This document shows positions 1 to 6,539 of a stretch of 8,824 nucleotides of DNA, one piece after another. The first letter of the stretch is position 1; each line of letters starts with the position of its first letter. Below the pieces are notes generated by a model. It worked only from the letters and a program-made list of their open reading frames with translations, ran no database searches and was not told the origin of the DNA. This DNA is from Verrucomicrobia bacterium UBA1727 (lineage in GTDB: Bacteria; Verrucomicrobiota; Kiritimatiellia; RFP12; UBA1067), in the NCBI GenBank assembly GCA_002315875.1, contig DCIL01000037.1, positions 9,530-18,353 of the forward strand, given 5' to 3'. The position numbers were made by a program, and so were the translations under genes.

Positions 1-824
1 CGGTGGCGAATCCGTCGGGCGTCATCCTCGACATCGCCAAGTTCGCGAAGGTCGCGCACGCGAACGGCGTGCCGCTCATCATCGACAACACCTTCCCGAC
101 TCCGGTCCTCTGCCGTCCCTTCGAGTTCGGCTGCGACATCGTCACTCACGCGACGACGAAGTACATGGACGGACACTCCACGCAGGTCGGCGGCGTCGTG
201 GTCGATTCGGGTAACTTCGACTGGACGAAGCATGCGGACAAGTTCCCCGGTCTCGTCGAGCCCGATCCTTCGTACCATGGACTATCCTATACCAAGGCCT
301 TCGGCAAGCAGGCCTTCATCGTCAAGGCGACCGCCCACCTGATGCGCGACTACGGCTCGATTCCGTCCCCGTTCAACGCCTTTCTCGTGAACATCGGCCT
401 CGAGTCGCTCCATGTGCGCATCCGTCGTCATGCCGAGAGTGCGCTCAAGATCGCCAAGTGGCTCAAGACGCAGAAGAAGGTCGCGTGGGTGAACTTTGCG
501 GGACTTCCCGACTCGCCTTATCACAAGCTCCTCAAGAAGCAGTTCCACGGCAACTCGCCGTGCGGAGTTATGACCTTCGGCATCAAGGGCGGGCGCAAGG
601 CGTCCATCAAGTTCATGGATTCGCTCAAGCTCATCGGCATCGTCACCCATGTGGCGGACGCCTGGAGCTGCGTGCTGCATCCCGCCTCGCATACCCACCG
701 TCAGCTTTCGGACGCCCAGCTCAAGGCCGCTGGCATTCCTCCGGACCTAATTCGCCTGTCGGTCGGACTTGAGGATCCTGAGGACCTCATTGCCGATATC
801 GAACAGGCCTTGAAGAAGGTCTGA
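1..824 (+). CDS. metY: O-acetylhomoserine sulfhydrylase (MetY-type PLP enzyme), 5'-truncated by window edge
   Basis: This is the C-terminal 273 residues of a Cys/Met-metabolism PLP enzyme, read from base 3. The GTG at base 3 is an internal Val codon, because the reading frame enters in the middle of the conserved ANPSG motif. Full-length family members run about 430 residues, so roughly 155 N-terminal residues lie outside. Visible landmarks are IIDNTF (fragment residues 26-31, with the Asp that contacts the PLP ring nitrogen), THATTKYMDGH with the expected Schiff-base Lys at residue 53, and the C-terminal family signature LIRLSVGLEDPEDLI. The segment VTHVADAWSCVLHPASHTHRQLS matches the substrate-side region of MetY better than that of cystathionine gamma-synthase. 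The known family reaction makes homocysteine from O-acetylhomoserine and sulfide in the cytoplasm. A related O-succinylhomoserine or O-acetylserine enzyme is possible. The next gene starts only three bases after the stop, so the two are probably cotranscribed. Confidence 0.9.
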   Translation, partial: VANPSGVILDIAKFAKVAHANGVPLIIDNTFPTPVLCRPFEFGCDIVTHATTKYMDGHSTQVGGVVVDSGNFDWTKHADKFPGLVEPDPSYHGLSYTKAFGKQAFIVKATAHLMRDYGSIPSPFNAFLVNIGLESLHVRIRRHAESALKIAKWLKTQKKVAWVNFAGLPDSPYHKLLKKQFHGNSPCGVMTFGIKGGRKASIKFMDSLKLIGIVTHVADAWSCVLHPASHTHRQLSDAQLKAAGIPPDLIRLSVGLEDPEDLIADIEQALKKV

Positions 825-827
825 TAT

Positions 828-3800
828 GTGATGAAGCGCGATCGAATCTATCCGTTTCTGATTGCGGCGGTGGCGGCGATAATCTTCTTCGCCTCCACCG
901 CTTCCTGCTACTATCCCGGCGAGAGCGCCTCGTTGGTGGCGGCATGGAAGGGGCTTTCGGTGGATTCGACGGTGCGATATCCGGTGATGGCGATGGTGTC
1001 CCGCCTGCTTGGCGGCGGCAATCTCATCGCGCCTCTCTCGGGTTCGATCGCGGTCATCTTCCTTTTCTATCTCGTCTCGGCGTTTCTCTCGTCCGTCTTC
1101 CGCGGCTACGACAACGAACGCGAGGCGGCGCATTACGGACATCTTGGCGCGACGGTGGCGGTGGCGGTCTTCGTGATGATCCCCGCCGTGAGGGAGGCCG
1201 CGACTCATCTTGAACCGCGGATGTTCCACTTCGCCTGGGCGGCGGGCATTTTCGCGCTTTCGCTTCCGTTCTTCTCCGGCGCGAAGAAATATGCCGCGCT
1301 GCATCCTTTTCTCACCGGTGCGTTGGTGGGGCTTGGGCTTGTTGACAGTCCGCTCTTCTTCGCCTTCCTCGCTTTCTATCTTCCGCTTGTCATCTTAGTC
1401 GCGCGGCGAAATCGTTTCAGCATCTTCGGAGCGCTGGCGATTTTCTTCTTCTCGTTCGTGCTCATCTACGCGGTAGCGCTCATGGCGTTCGGGGTAGCGC
1501 TTACCGAAAATCTCGCGAATCTTCTCCGCGGACTTCGCCACTATGTCCGTCCCAGCGGATGGTTGTACGTCTTCGCTTTCTCGACGCTGCCGTTCGTGCT
1601 CGGACTCTTTGCCGCGCTTCGCGCCTTCGCGAGTCGTCCGCATCTCGTCCAATGGACCTTTCACATCGCGATGTCCTTCGCCTCCGTACTGACGCTGGCG
1701 ACTCCGCTTGCCGCGGGACGCATCCTCGAGAAATACGGAATCCTGCCGGTCGTCACCAGTGCCTTCGCCGCGGCGCTTTCCGGATATCTCATCGTCTTCT
1801 GGTGGTTTTACCGGCGTCGCGTGCCTTCGATAATCATCGGCTCGGGGTACGCTTTCGTACTTGCGGTGACGGTGATCTGGAACTTCTTCTCCTTCGACGA
1901 TGCGAAGGGTGATTTCGCCGATCGCACCGCTCGGGCGATTCTCGATGATCTCGGAGAGCGGCGCATCGTCGTTACGGACGGCTCGCTTGACAACCATCTT
2001 CTGCTCGCAGCGGCGGAATCGGATCGCAAGGTCATCGTCATTTCGCTCCAGCGGGACGATGACGAGCGGTATCTCAAATCGCTTGCGAAGCTGGTGAGGG
2101 AGGAACGCATCGGTGGCGAGAAGGCGGATCAGCTTTCGCTCTCGCTGACGCTCGGCGTGCTGCCGTTCGTGAAGGAATATCTTGCGACCGATCCCGACGC
2201 GGCGAAGAATATGGTCATCCTCGGCGCTCCCGATCTCTGGCTCAGCGCGGGCATCGAGCCGGTGCCGGAGTTCCTGTTCTTCGGGGGCGATCAGAACGTA
2301 AAGCCGGACTGGACACGCTGGAAGGAGTTCGACAGCATACTTGCAGCTCCGCGTGGATGGGGCAGTTATCACGACCGCGATCAGACTGATCCGGTGAAGG
2401 CGCTGCGGCTCAACTTGCGCCGTCATCTCGGACTCATCGCCAACGATCGCGGCGTGTATCTTCAGGACCACCGACAGGATGACGAGGCGTGGAAGATGTA
2501 CGAGCTCGTGCTCAAGGAGATAGATCGCGATAACATCGCCGCGATCTTCAACGAGGTCGGAATGCTCTCCTCGAAGCATGAGGCCGCCGTTGCCAAGAAG
2601 CGCGAGCTTGACCGGATGGTTCGGGCTGCGGTGGAAGACAAGCGCCGCCGCTATCTCCTCTGGCAACTCGGAACCTACTATGGTTATGTCCGCAATCCCG
2701 AGGTGTTCGTGCGGCTCGGTCACACCTGGGCGCGTTCGGGACGTCCCGGCGAGGCGCTCGCCCAGCTAAACCGCGCAATCGATTTCGTGGCGGACGACAA
2801 GCGCAATTCGCTCATCAACATGATTGCCGCGCTTTATGCCGGAAAACTCGACACAGCCAAGTCGCGCGCGCTTTATGAGTCGGTGGTGGCGAAGAATGCG
2901 AAGGATCACGATGCGCTCATCGGTCTCATGCGTATCGAGCTTGCAGCGGGTAATGAAAAGAAGGCGCTGGAGTATCTGGAAAGGGCGGCGGACTCCGCCG
3001 AGGGCAATCGTCGCGTCGAGACCGAGCGCGCGATGATCTCGCTCATGAAACACGATCTCGCTGATGCCAAGGCGCGTTTTCGCAAGCTGGTGCAGACAGA
3101 TCTCAAGGACATGCAGTCCTGGTCTCTGCTTTCGGCAACGCTCATACAGATGATCGATGCGCAGAAGGACGCCGATAAGCGCACCGCGCTCGAAAAGGAA
3201 CTGGAAGGAGTGGTCGCCGAGATGGGGCGCCAGAGCCGCGATGCGTCCGACTATTATCTTCAGTCCGCCCGGGGTTTCCTGCTTCTCCGTAAGGGAGCCG
3301 ACCAGCGCCGCGCCGCGCGTGAGGCGTTCGCCGCCGCGGCTGCGACACGTCCCGATTCGCTCTCCGCCCAGGATATGGTGCTCGGTCTTGACATCTCGCT
3401 CAATGACAAGGAGGCGGCTGCCAATCACGCCCGCGAGGTTCTGCGTCGTAACTCTGCCGCGCCTTTCGCCAATTTCGTGATGGGTTCGCTTGCGCTCGAA
3501 AAGGGCAAGCTGGACGAGGCGGAGATGTTCCTTCGCCGCGCGATTGCAGGCGCAAAACCGATTCCCGCCGCGCTTAACGATCTATCCGAAACCCTTCGCC
3601 GTCGCGGTGCGTTGAAGGAAGCCGAGAAATATGCGCGGGACTGCGTACGCATCGCGCCAAAACTCTACATCGGATGGGAGACGCTCGGTTCGGTCATCGC
3701 CGAATCGAATGGCGACATGGACGAGGCGATTGCAGCGGTCGAGAAGGCCTGTGAACTTTCGCGCGGCAAGGATGGGCGCGAGCATGATCTCAGGATGCTC

Positions 3801-3941
3801 ATGTCGCTTGCCCGCGTGCAGATCAAGGGCAAGCGTATTCCAGCGGCGAAGAAGACGCTCGGACGCCTCGAGTCGCGACTTTCGAAGCTCGATCCCGCCG
3901 CTCGTAAGGAATTTCTGGAGTTGAAGAGCCGTGTTAAGTAG
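828..3941 (+). CDS. Polytopic membrane protein, GT-C/DUF2723-like, fused to C-terminal TPR array
   Basis: This 1037-residue protein has three parts. Residues 1-352 hold about eleven hydrophobic segments (near 8-26, 70-92, 105-122, 132-150, 160-175, 176-193, 199-222, 244-266, 275-296, 306-327 and 335-352). Residues 365-530 are soluble, with a Rossmann-like strand pattern (RIVVTDGSLDNHLLLAAA, KVIVISLQRDDDERY). Residues 540-1037 are helical with recognisable TPRs near 624-657, 694-726, 808-843, 877-911, 912-945 and 947-980. The first outer loop, PGESASLVAAW followed by YPVMAMVSRLL, resembles the DSGE and HPPGYPL region of DUF2723 (GT117) proteins, and the middle domain resembles their LFTNGDND segment. 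Family knowledge suggests lipid-linked sugar transfer to exported proteins; that role here is inference, and the usual DUF2723 Asp is not conserved. The start is GTG 828 or ATG 831; AAGG at 816-819 sits 8 or 11 bases upstream respectively. The stop overlaps the next gene by 11 bases. Confidence 0.72.
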   Translation: MMKRDRIYPFLIAAVAAIIFFASTASCYYPGESASLVAAWKGLSVDSTVRYPVMAMVSRLLGGGNLIAPLSGSIAVIFLFYLVSAFLSSVFRGYDNEREAAHYGHLGATVAVAVFVMIPAVREAATHLEPRMFHFAWAAGIFALSLPFFSGAKKYAALHPFLTGALVGLGLVDSPLFFAFLAFYLPLVILVARRNRFSIFGALAIFFFSFVLIYAVALMAFGVALTENLANLLRGLRHYVRPSGWLYVFAFSTLPFVLGLFAALRAFASRPHLVQWTFHIAMSFASVLTLATPLAAGRILEKYGILPVVTSAFAAALSGYLIVFWWFYRRRVPSIIIGSGYAFVLAVTVIWNFFSFDDAKGDFADRTARAILDDLGERRIVVTDGSLDNHLLLAAAESDRKVIVISLQRDDDERYLKSLAKLVREERIGGEKADQLSLSLTLGVLPFVKEYLATDPDAAKNMVILGAPDLWLSAGIEPVPEFLFFGGDQNVKPDWTRWKEFDSILAAPRGWGSYHDRDQTDPVKALRLNLRRHLGLIANDRGVYLQDHRQDDEAWKMYELVLKEIDRDNIAAIFNEVGMLSSKHEAAVAKKRELDRMVRAAVEDKRRRYLLWQLGTYYGYVRNPEVFVRLGHTWARSGRPGEALAQLNRAIDFVADDKRNSLINMIAALYAGKLDTAKSRALYESVVAKNAKDHDALIGLMRIELAAGNEKKALEYLERAADSAEGNRRVETERAMISLMKHDLADAKARFRKLVQTDLKDMQSWSLLSATLIQMIDAQKDADKRTALEKELEGVVAEMGRQSRDASDYYLQSARGFLLLRKGADQRRAAREAFAAAAATRPDSLSAQDMVLGLDISLNDKEAAANHAREVLRRNSAAPFANFVMGSLALEKGKLDEAEMFLRRAIAGAKPIPAALNDLSETLRRRGALKEAEKYARDCVRIAPKLYIGWETLGSVIAESNGDMDEAIAAVEKACELSRGKDGREHDLRMLMSLARVQIKGKRIPAAKKTLGRLESRLSKLDPAARKEFLELKSRVK

Positions 3942-5034
3942 TCTTATTCTCGCCACCGCCTTTCAGATCGGTCCGTTCTACCAACAGAACGACGACTTCA
4001 CCGCCTTGCGTCCGTTCTGGTCGCAGCAAGGGGAGACGACGGACGTCCTATGGCCGCTTTTTACCTCTCATCGGGACTGGTGGCGCTTCCTGTTCTTCGT
4101 TCATAATCAGGAGAATCAGGAGGGCAGCCAGTTCGAGATCATGCCGCTCTGGTTCAATGGCAACGGCCGCACGCTTGAAGGGAAGGACGAGAGCTACTGG
4201 GGACTTTTCCCGTTCTACGGACATCATCCGCACATCATCTTGCTCTACGACATCGACTTCGCGCTCTGGCCGATTTGGCATCGCTATCGCATGCCGATAC
4301 GCCGCGGCACCGATGACCAGACCTTTCTCACTTCCAATTCCGTGCTTTTCCCGTTCTTCCACTGGCGGTCGGACGGCAGTTTCGGCATTTGGCCGTTTTA
4401 CGGAAATTCTTACAATCGCTCCGACTACTCGCAGTACGTGCTGTGGCCTTTTTTCACCTGGAAGGAGTCCGTCGCAGATCGCGATACCGCGGGCGCAGGT
4501 TTCTCCTGGATGTTCTGGCCGTTTTACGCCAGCATCGATTGCGAGCGCGAACAGCAGTGGATGGTTCTGCCGCCGTTTTTCTCTCATGCCCGGGTTCCAG
4601 ACGGATATCGCACTCGCGTACTGACGCCGATCGTCGAGATAGAAGAGCGCGCCAAGCGTAGCCGACTTTCGGTCTTCCCGTTCTACGAGCACATTGCAAA
4701 TCGCCGGTATTTCGATGGTGCGAAGATTGACGAGATTCGGCGCTATGGTTGGCGGCTCGTGGAAGACCTGCCGGACGAGTTCAGGGTCTTTCCGTTCTGG
4801 GTATCGCGTCCCGACCACACCTATTTCCGTCTCTGGCCGTTCTATGAAGAGGTACAGGTTGCGGAAGAGACCTCGGTCGGCCGTGTCTTCCCGTTGATTC
4901 CGATTCGCTGGATTGACGGTGTCGACCGCAACTGGTCCAAATTCTGGACCTTCTACATTTGTGAAAAGCACGTCGGCTATACCGACCATTCACTCTTCTG
5001 GGGACTGATCCGCTGGACCACATCCTACCTCTAA
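3931..5034 (+). CDS. Unrecognised aromatic-proline (WPFY/FPFY) repeat protein, probable envelope protein
   Basis: I do not recognise a named family for this 367-residue protein. It is very rich in W, F, Y and P. About seventeen copies of a degenerate motif, hydrophobic-(W/F)-P-(F/L/I)-(Y/W/F), fill almost the whole chain, with the motif Pro at residues 15, 28, 42, 72, 94, 114, 141, 155, 173, 197, 215, 233, 250, 288, 303 and 321, and a degenerate FWTFY copy at 338-342. The sequence between motifs is polar and charged. GTG 3931 is effectively the only start: an in-frame TGA lies at 3922-3924, and the first in-frame ATG would remove about 70 residues. GGAG at 3917-3920 lies 10 bases upstream. 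Residues 1-12 (MLSSLILATAFQ) could be a short, weak signal sequence without a basic n-region. The gene overlaps the end of the membrane/TPR gene by 11 bases, which suggests translational coupling. A repeated beta structure, such as a barrel or solenoid with aromatic belts, is my inference. Confidence 0.82.
   Translation: MLSSLILATAFQIGPFYQQNDDFTALRPFWSQQGETTDVLWPLFTSHRDWWRFLFFVHNQENQEGSQFEIMPLWFNGNGRTLEGKDESYWGLFPFYGHHPHIILLYDIDFALWPIWHRYRMPIRRGTDDQTFLTSNSVLFPFFHWRSDGSFGIWPFYGNSYNRSDYSQYVLWPFFTWKESVADRDTAGAGFSWMFWPFYASIDCEREQQWMVLPPFFSHARVPDGYRTRVLTPIVEIEERAKRSRLSVFPFYEHIANRRYFDGAKIDEIRRYGWRLVEDLPDEFRVFPFWVSRPDHTYFRLWPFYEEVQVAEETSVGRVFPLIPIRWIDGVDRNWSKFWTFYICEKHVGYTDHSLFWGLIRWTTSYL
3967..4956 (+). 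repeat. Degenerate aromatic-proline motif array within the CDS
   Basis: The translated motif (W/F)P(F/L/I)(Y/W/F) recurs about every 13-38 residues, most often near 18. At the DNA level the repeats show as recurring CCGTTCT or CCGTTTT cores, for example near 3973, 4012, 4209, 4393, 4521, 4679 and 4837. Flanking bases differ widely, so this is an old protein-level repeat and not a recent DNA tandem duplication. Confidence 0.8.
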
Positions 5035-5036
5035 AT

Positions 5037-5045
5037 AAAGAAAGG
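5037..5045 (+). promoter_or_regulatory. Ribosome binding site AAAGAAAGG of the Tat oxidoreductase
   Basis: AAAGAAAGG lies 7 bases before ATG 5053 and fixes that start. The same nine bases precede the next Tat-signal gene at 6521-6529. The 18-base gap to the previous stop leaves little room for a promoter, so this gene is probably read through from upstream. Confidence 0.7.
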
Positions 5046-5052
5046 CATAATC

Positions 5053-6450
5053 ATGGACAGACGAAATTTTCTCAAGTATTCCGGCGCGGCGTTTACAATC
5101 GCATCCGCTGGTACGCTCTTCGGTGCGGCGACGCCTTCGAAGAAGATGCGGCTTTGCGTGATCGGCTGTGCGCGCACGAAGGACCATGGCAATGGCTTCG
5201 TGGTCGATCCCAAGGGGGCACGCGGCCGCGGCTTCCAGGTGATGAGTCGTTTCGCGGAACTGAAGAACTGCGAGATCACGGTTCTCTGCGATGTCGATTC
5301 GGATGCGCTGGCGTATGCGGGAAGCGTGGTCAAGCAGCTGACCGGACATCAACCGGCGCTCGTGAAGGATTTCCGTGAAGCGGTGCGCCGTGCCGATGTG
5401 GATGCGGTGATGGTCGCGACTCCCGACCATTCGCACTGCTACATCGGCATCGAGGCGATGAAGGCGGGTAAGGCGCTTTATCTCGAAAAGCCGATCGGCA
5501 TTACCGCTGGTGAGGCGGAGATTCTTGCCGAGGTGCAGAAAAAGACCGGCATGGTCTTCCAGCTCGGCACCCAGCGGCGCAGTTCGTATGCGACGAAGAG
5601 TGCGGTCGAGTACATCCGTTCGGGACAGATCGGCAAGCCGCATTGGGCGAAGGCGTGGTGCCTTTCCGATCGTCCCGCGATCCGCAATGTCCGTAAGGAG
5701 CCGATTCCCGCGTGGCTCGGGGCGGACGGATGGGATCTCTGGCAGTGCTGTGCGCCGCGCACTCCCTACCGCACGCAGCTCGTGCATTACAACTGGCGTT
5801 TCTTCAAGGGTTACGGTACGGGAGATCTGCCCAACAACGGCCTTCACTTCGTGGACATCGCGCGTTGGGCGCTCGGCGCGGAATGGCCGGAGCGCGTCTA
5901 TGCCGGCGGTGGACATCTCTTCTGCGAAGGCGAGGACTGGAACTGGGATGATACTCACATGCTGACCGTGCAGTTCCCTGAGAAGAAGTATCTTACCTGG
6001 GAGGGCTGTTCGCATGCGGGGGCGATGCCGTTCATGGGGAAGTGGACGGGATGCCTTGTCTATTGCGATGACGGACTCGCGTTCTTCGGTCCGCTCGGAG
6101 AGTCCGCAATCTACGACCGCACCGGCAAGAAGGTCATCAAGGAGTGGGCGGCGGCCGATTCCGGATCCCAGGAAGGCGATACGCGGCTTTCGGATCCGAT
6201 CCGCTCCTGCGATGTCTGGCATGTTCAGAAGTTCACCGACTGCGTGCTGGCCAATGATCTCAACACCGCGCAGCCCATCGACAGTTCGCTCAAGTCGAAT
6301 CTCCTCACCGAGCTCGGCAACGTTTCGATGCAGATCGGCGAGGCGGTGCACATCGATCCTACGACCGGCAAGCTGAAGGATCCCAATGGTCCCGCCGCCA
6401 GGTTCTGGATGCCGCGCTACGAGCCCGGCTGGGAACTTAAGAAGGCGTAA
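5053..6450 (+). CDS. Tat-exported Gfo/Idh/MocA family NAD-dependent sugar oxidoreductase
   Basis: This 465-residue protein starts with a twin-arginine signal, DRRNFLK at residues 2-8, followed by a hydrophobic stretch and possible cleavage after LFGAA (residue 26). The N-terminal Rossmann domain includes MRLCVIG (32-38) and a GARGRG turn (55-60). VLCDVDSD (77-84) has Asp80 at the end of the second strand, which favours NAD over NADP, and VATPDHSH (121-128) and EKP (145-147) follow. The second domain carries WDLWQCCAP and GYGTGDLPNNGLHFVDIARW (253-272), where His265 and Asp268 match the conserved G-x-H-x-x-D active-site motif. The C-terminus (FTDCVLAND, TELGNVSMQIGEA) is typical of the bacterial Tat subgroup. 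Family members oxidise or reduce sugars and glycosides, often at C3; the substrate here is unknown. About 16 extra residues sit between the first strand and the GRG turn. The following gene encodes the usual partner type, an exported isomerase-like TIM barrel. Confidence 0.9.
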   Translation: MDRRNFLKYSGAAFTIASAGTLFGAATPSKKMRLCVIGCARTKDHGNGFVVDPKGARGRGFQVMSRFAELKNCEITVLCDVDSDALAYAGSVVKQLTGHQPALVKDFREAVRRADVDAVMVATPDHSHCYIGIEAMKAGKALYLEKPIGITAGEAEILAEVQKKTGMVFQLGTQRRSSYATKSAVEYIRSGQIGKPHWAKAWCLSDRPAIRNVRKEPIPAWLGADGWDLWQCCAPRTPYRTQLVHYNWRFFKGYGTGDLPNNGLHFVDIARWALGAEWPERVYAGGGHLFCEGEDWNWDDTHMLTVQFPEKKYLTWEGCSHAGAMPFMGKWTGCLVYCDDGLAFFGPLGESAIYDRTGKKVIKEWAAADSGSQEGDTRLSDPIRSCDVWHVQKFTDCVLANDLNTAQPIDSSLKSNLLTELGNVSMQIGEAVHIDPTTGKLKDPNGPAARFWMPRYEPGWELKKA

Positions 6451-6453
6451 GGG

Positions 6454-6482
6454 TTGAATGGTTTCGCCCGATGTGATAGAAT
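6454..6482 (+). promoter_or_regulatory. Candidate extended -10 sigma70-type promoter
   Basis: TTGAAT at 6454-6459 and TAGAAT at 6477-6482 are separated by exactly 17 bases. A TG at 6474-6475 gives an extended -10 (TGATAGAAT). Transcription would begin near 6489, leaving a leader of about 50 bases before ATG 6540. It lies in the only sizeable gap of the window (6451-6539, 89 bases), which is clearly more AT-rich than the genes. The prediction rests on consensus match alone. Confidence 0.5.
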
Positions 6483-6520
6483 TCATCTAATTTTCACATT
6501 CGTACGATTTGTCAAACACC

Positions 6521-6529
6521 AAAGAAAGG
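6521..6529 (+). promoter_or_regulatory. Ribosome binding site AAAGAAAGG of the Tat isomerase-like lipoprotein
   Basis: AAAGAAAGG lies 10 bases before ATG 6540 and 13 before ATG 6543, so the first ATG is the better spaced start. The spacer (TAATTAAATC) is purely AT-rich until its last base, which favours an unstructured initiation region. Confidence 0.65.
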
Positions 6530-6539
6530 TAATTAAATC

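Noticed and set aside
3..5. GTG as the start codon of metY
   Set aside because: The residues after it (ANPSG...) are in the middle of the family's conserved region, so this is an internal Val and the gene is truncated by the window.
1395..2723. 442-codon minus-strand open frame opposite the membrane/TPR gene
   Set aside because: Antisense shadow: low-complexity R/E/H-rich translation, no domain, and the + strand shows coherent membrane segments.
4048..4989. 313-codon minus-strand open frame opposite the aromatic-repeat gene
   Set aside because: Considered because the + strand product is unfamiliar. The + strand frame has regular repeats, a constrained start with RBS and operon-like overlap; the minus frame has none of these.
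6451..6469. GGG...CCC as a terminator hairpin after the oxidoreductase
   Set aside because: Only three G-C pairs with no extension of the stem and no following T run.
6479..6484. GAATTC palindrome overlapping the -10 as an operator
   Set aside because: The symmetry does not extend beyond six bases, so it is expected by chance.
4990..6486. 498-codon open frame on the minus strand opposite the oxidoreductase
   Set aside because: It mirrors a confidently identified gene, its translation is rich in R, H, E and L as expected for the complement of a G+C-rich coding frame, and it has no recognisable domain.
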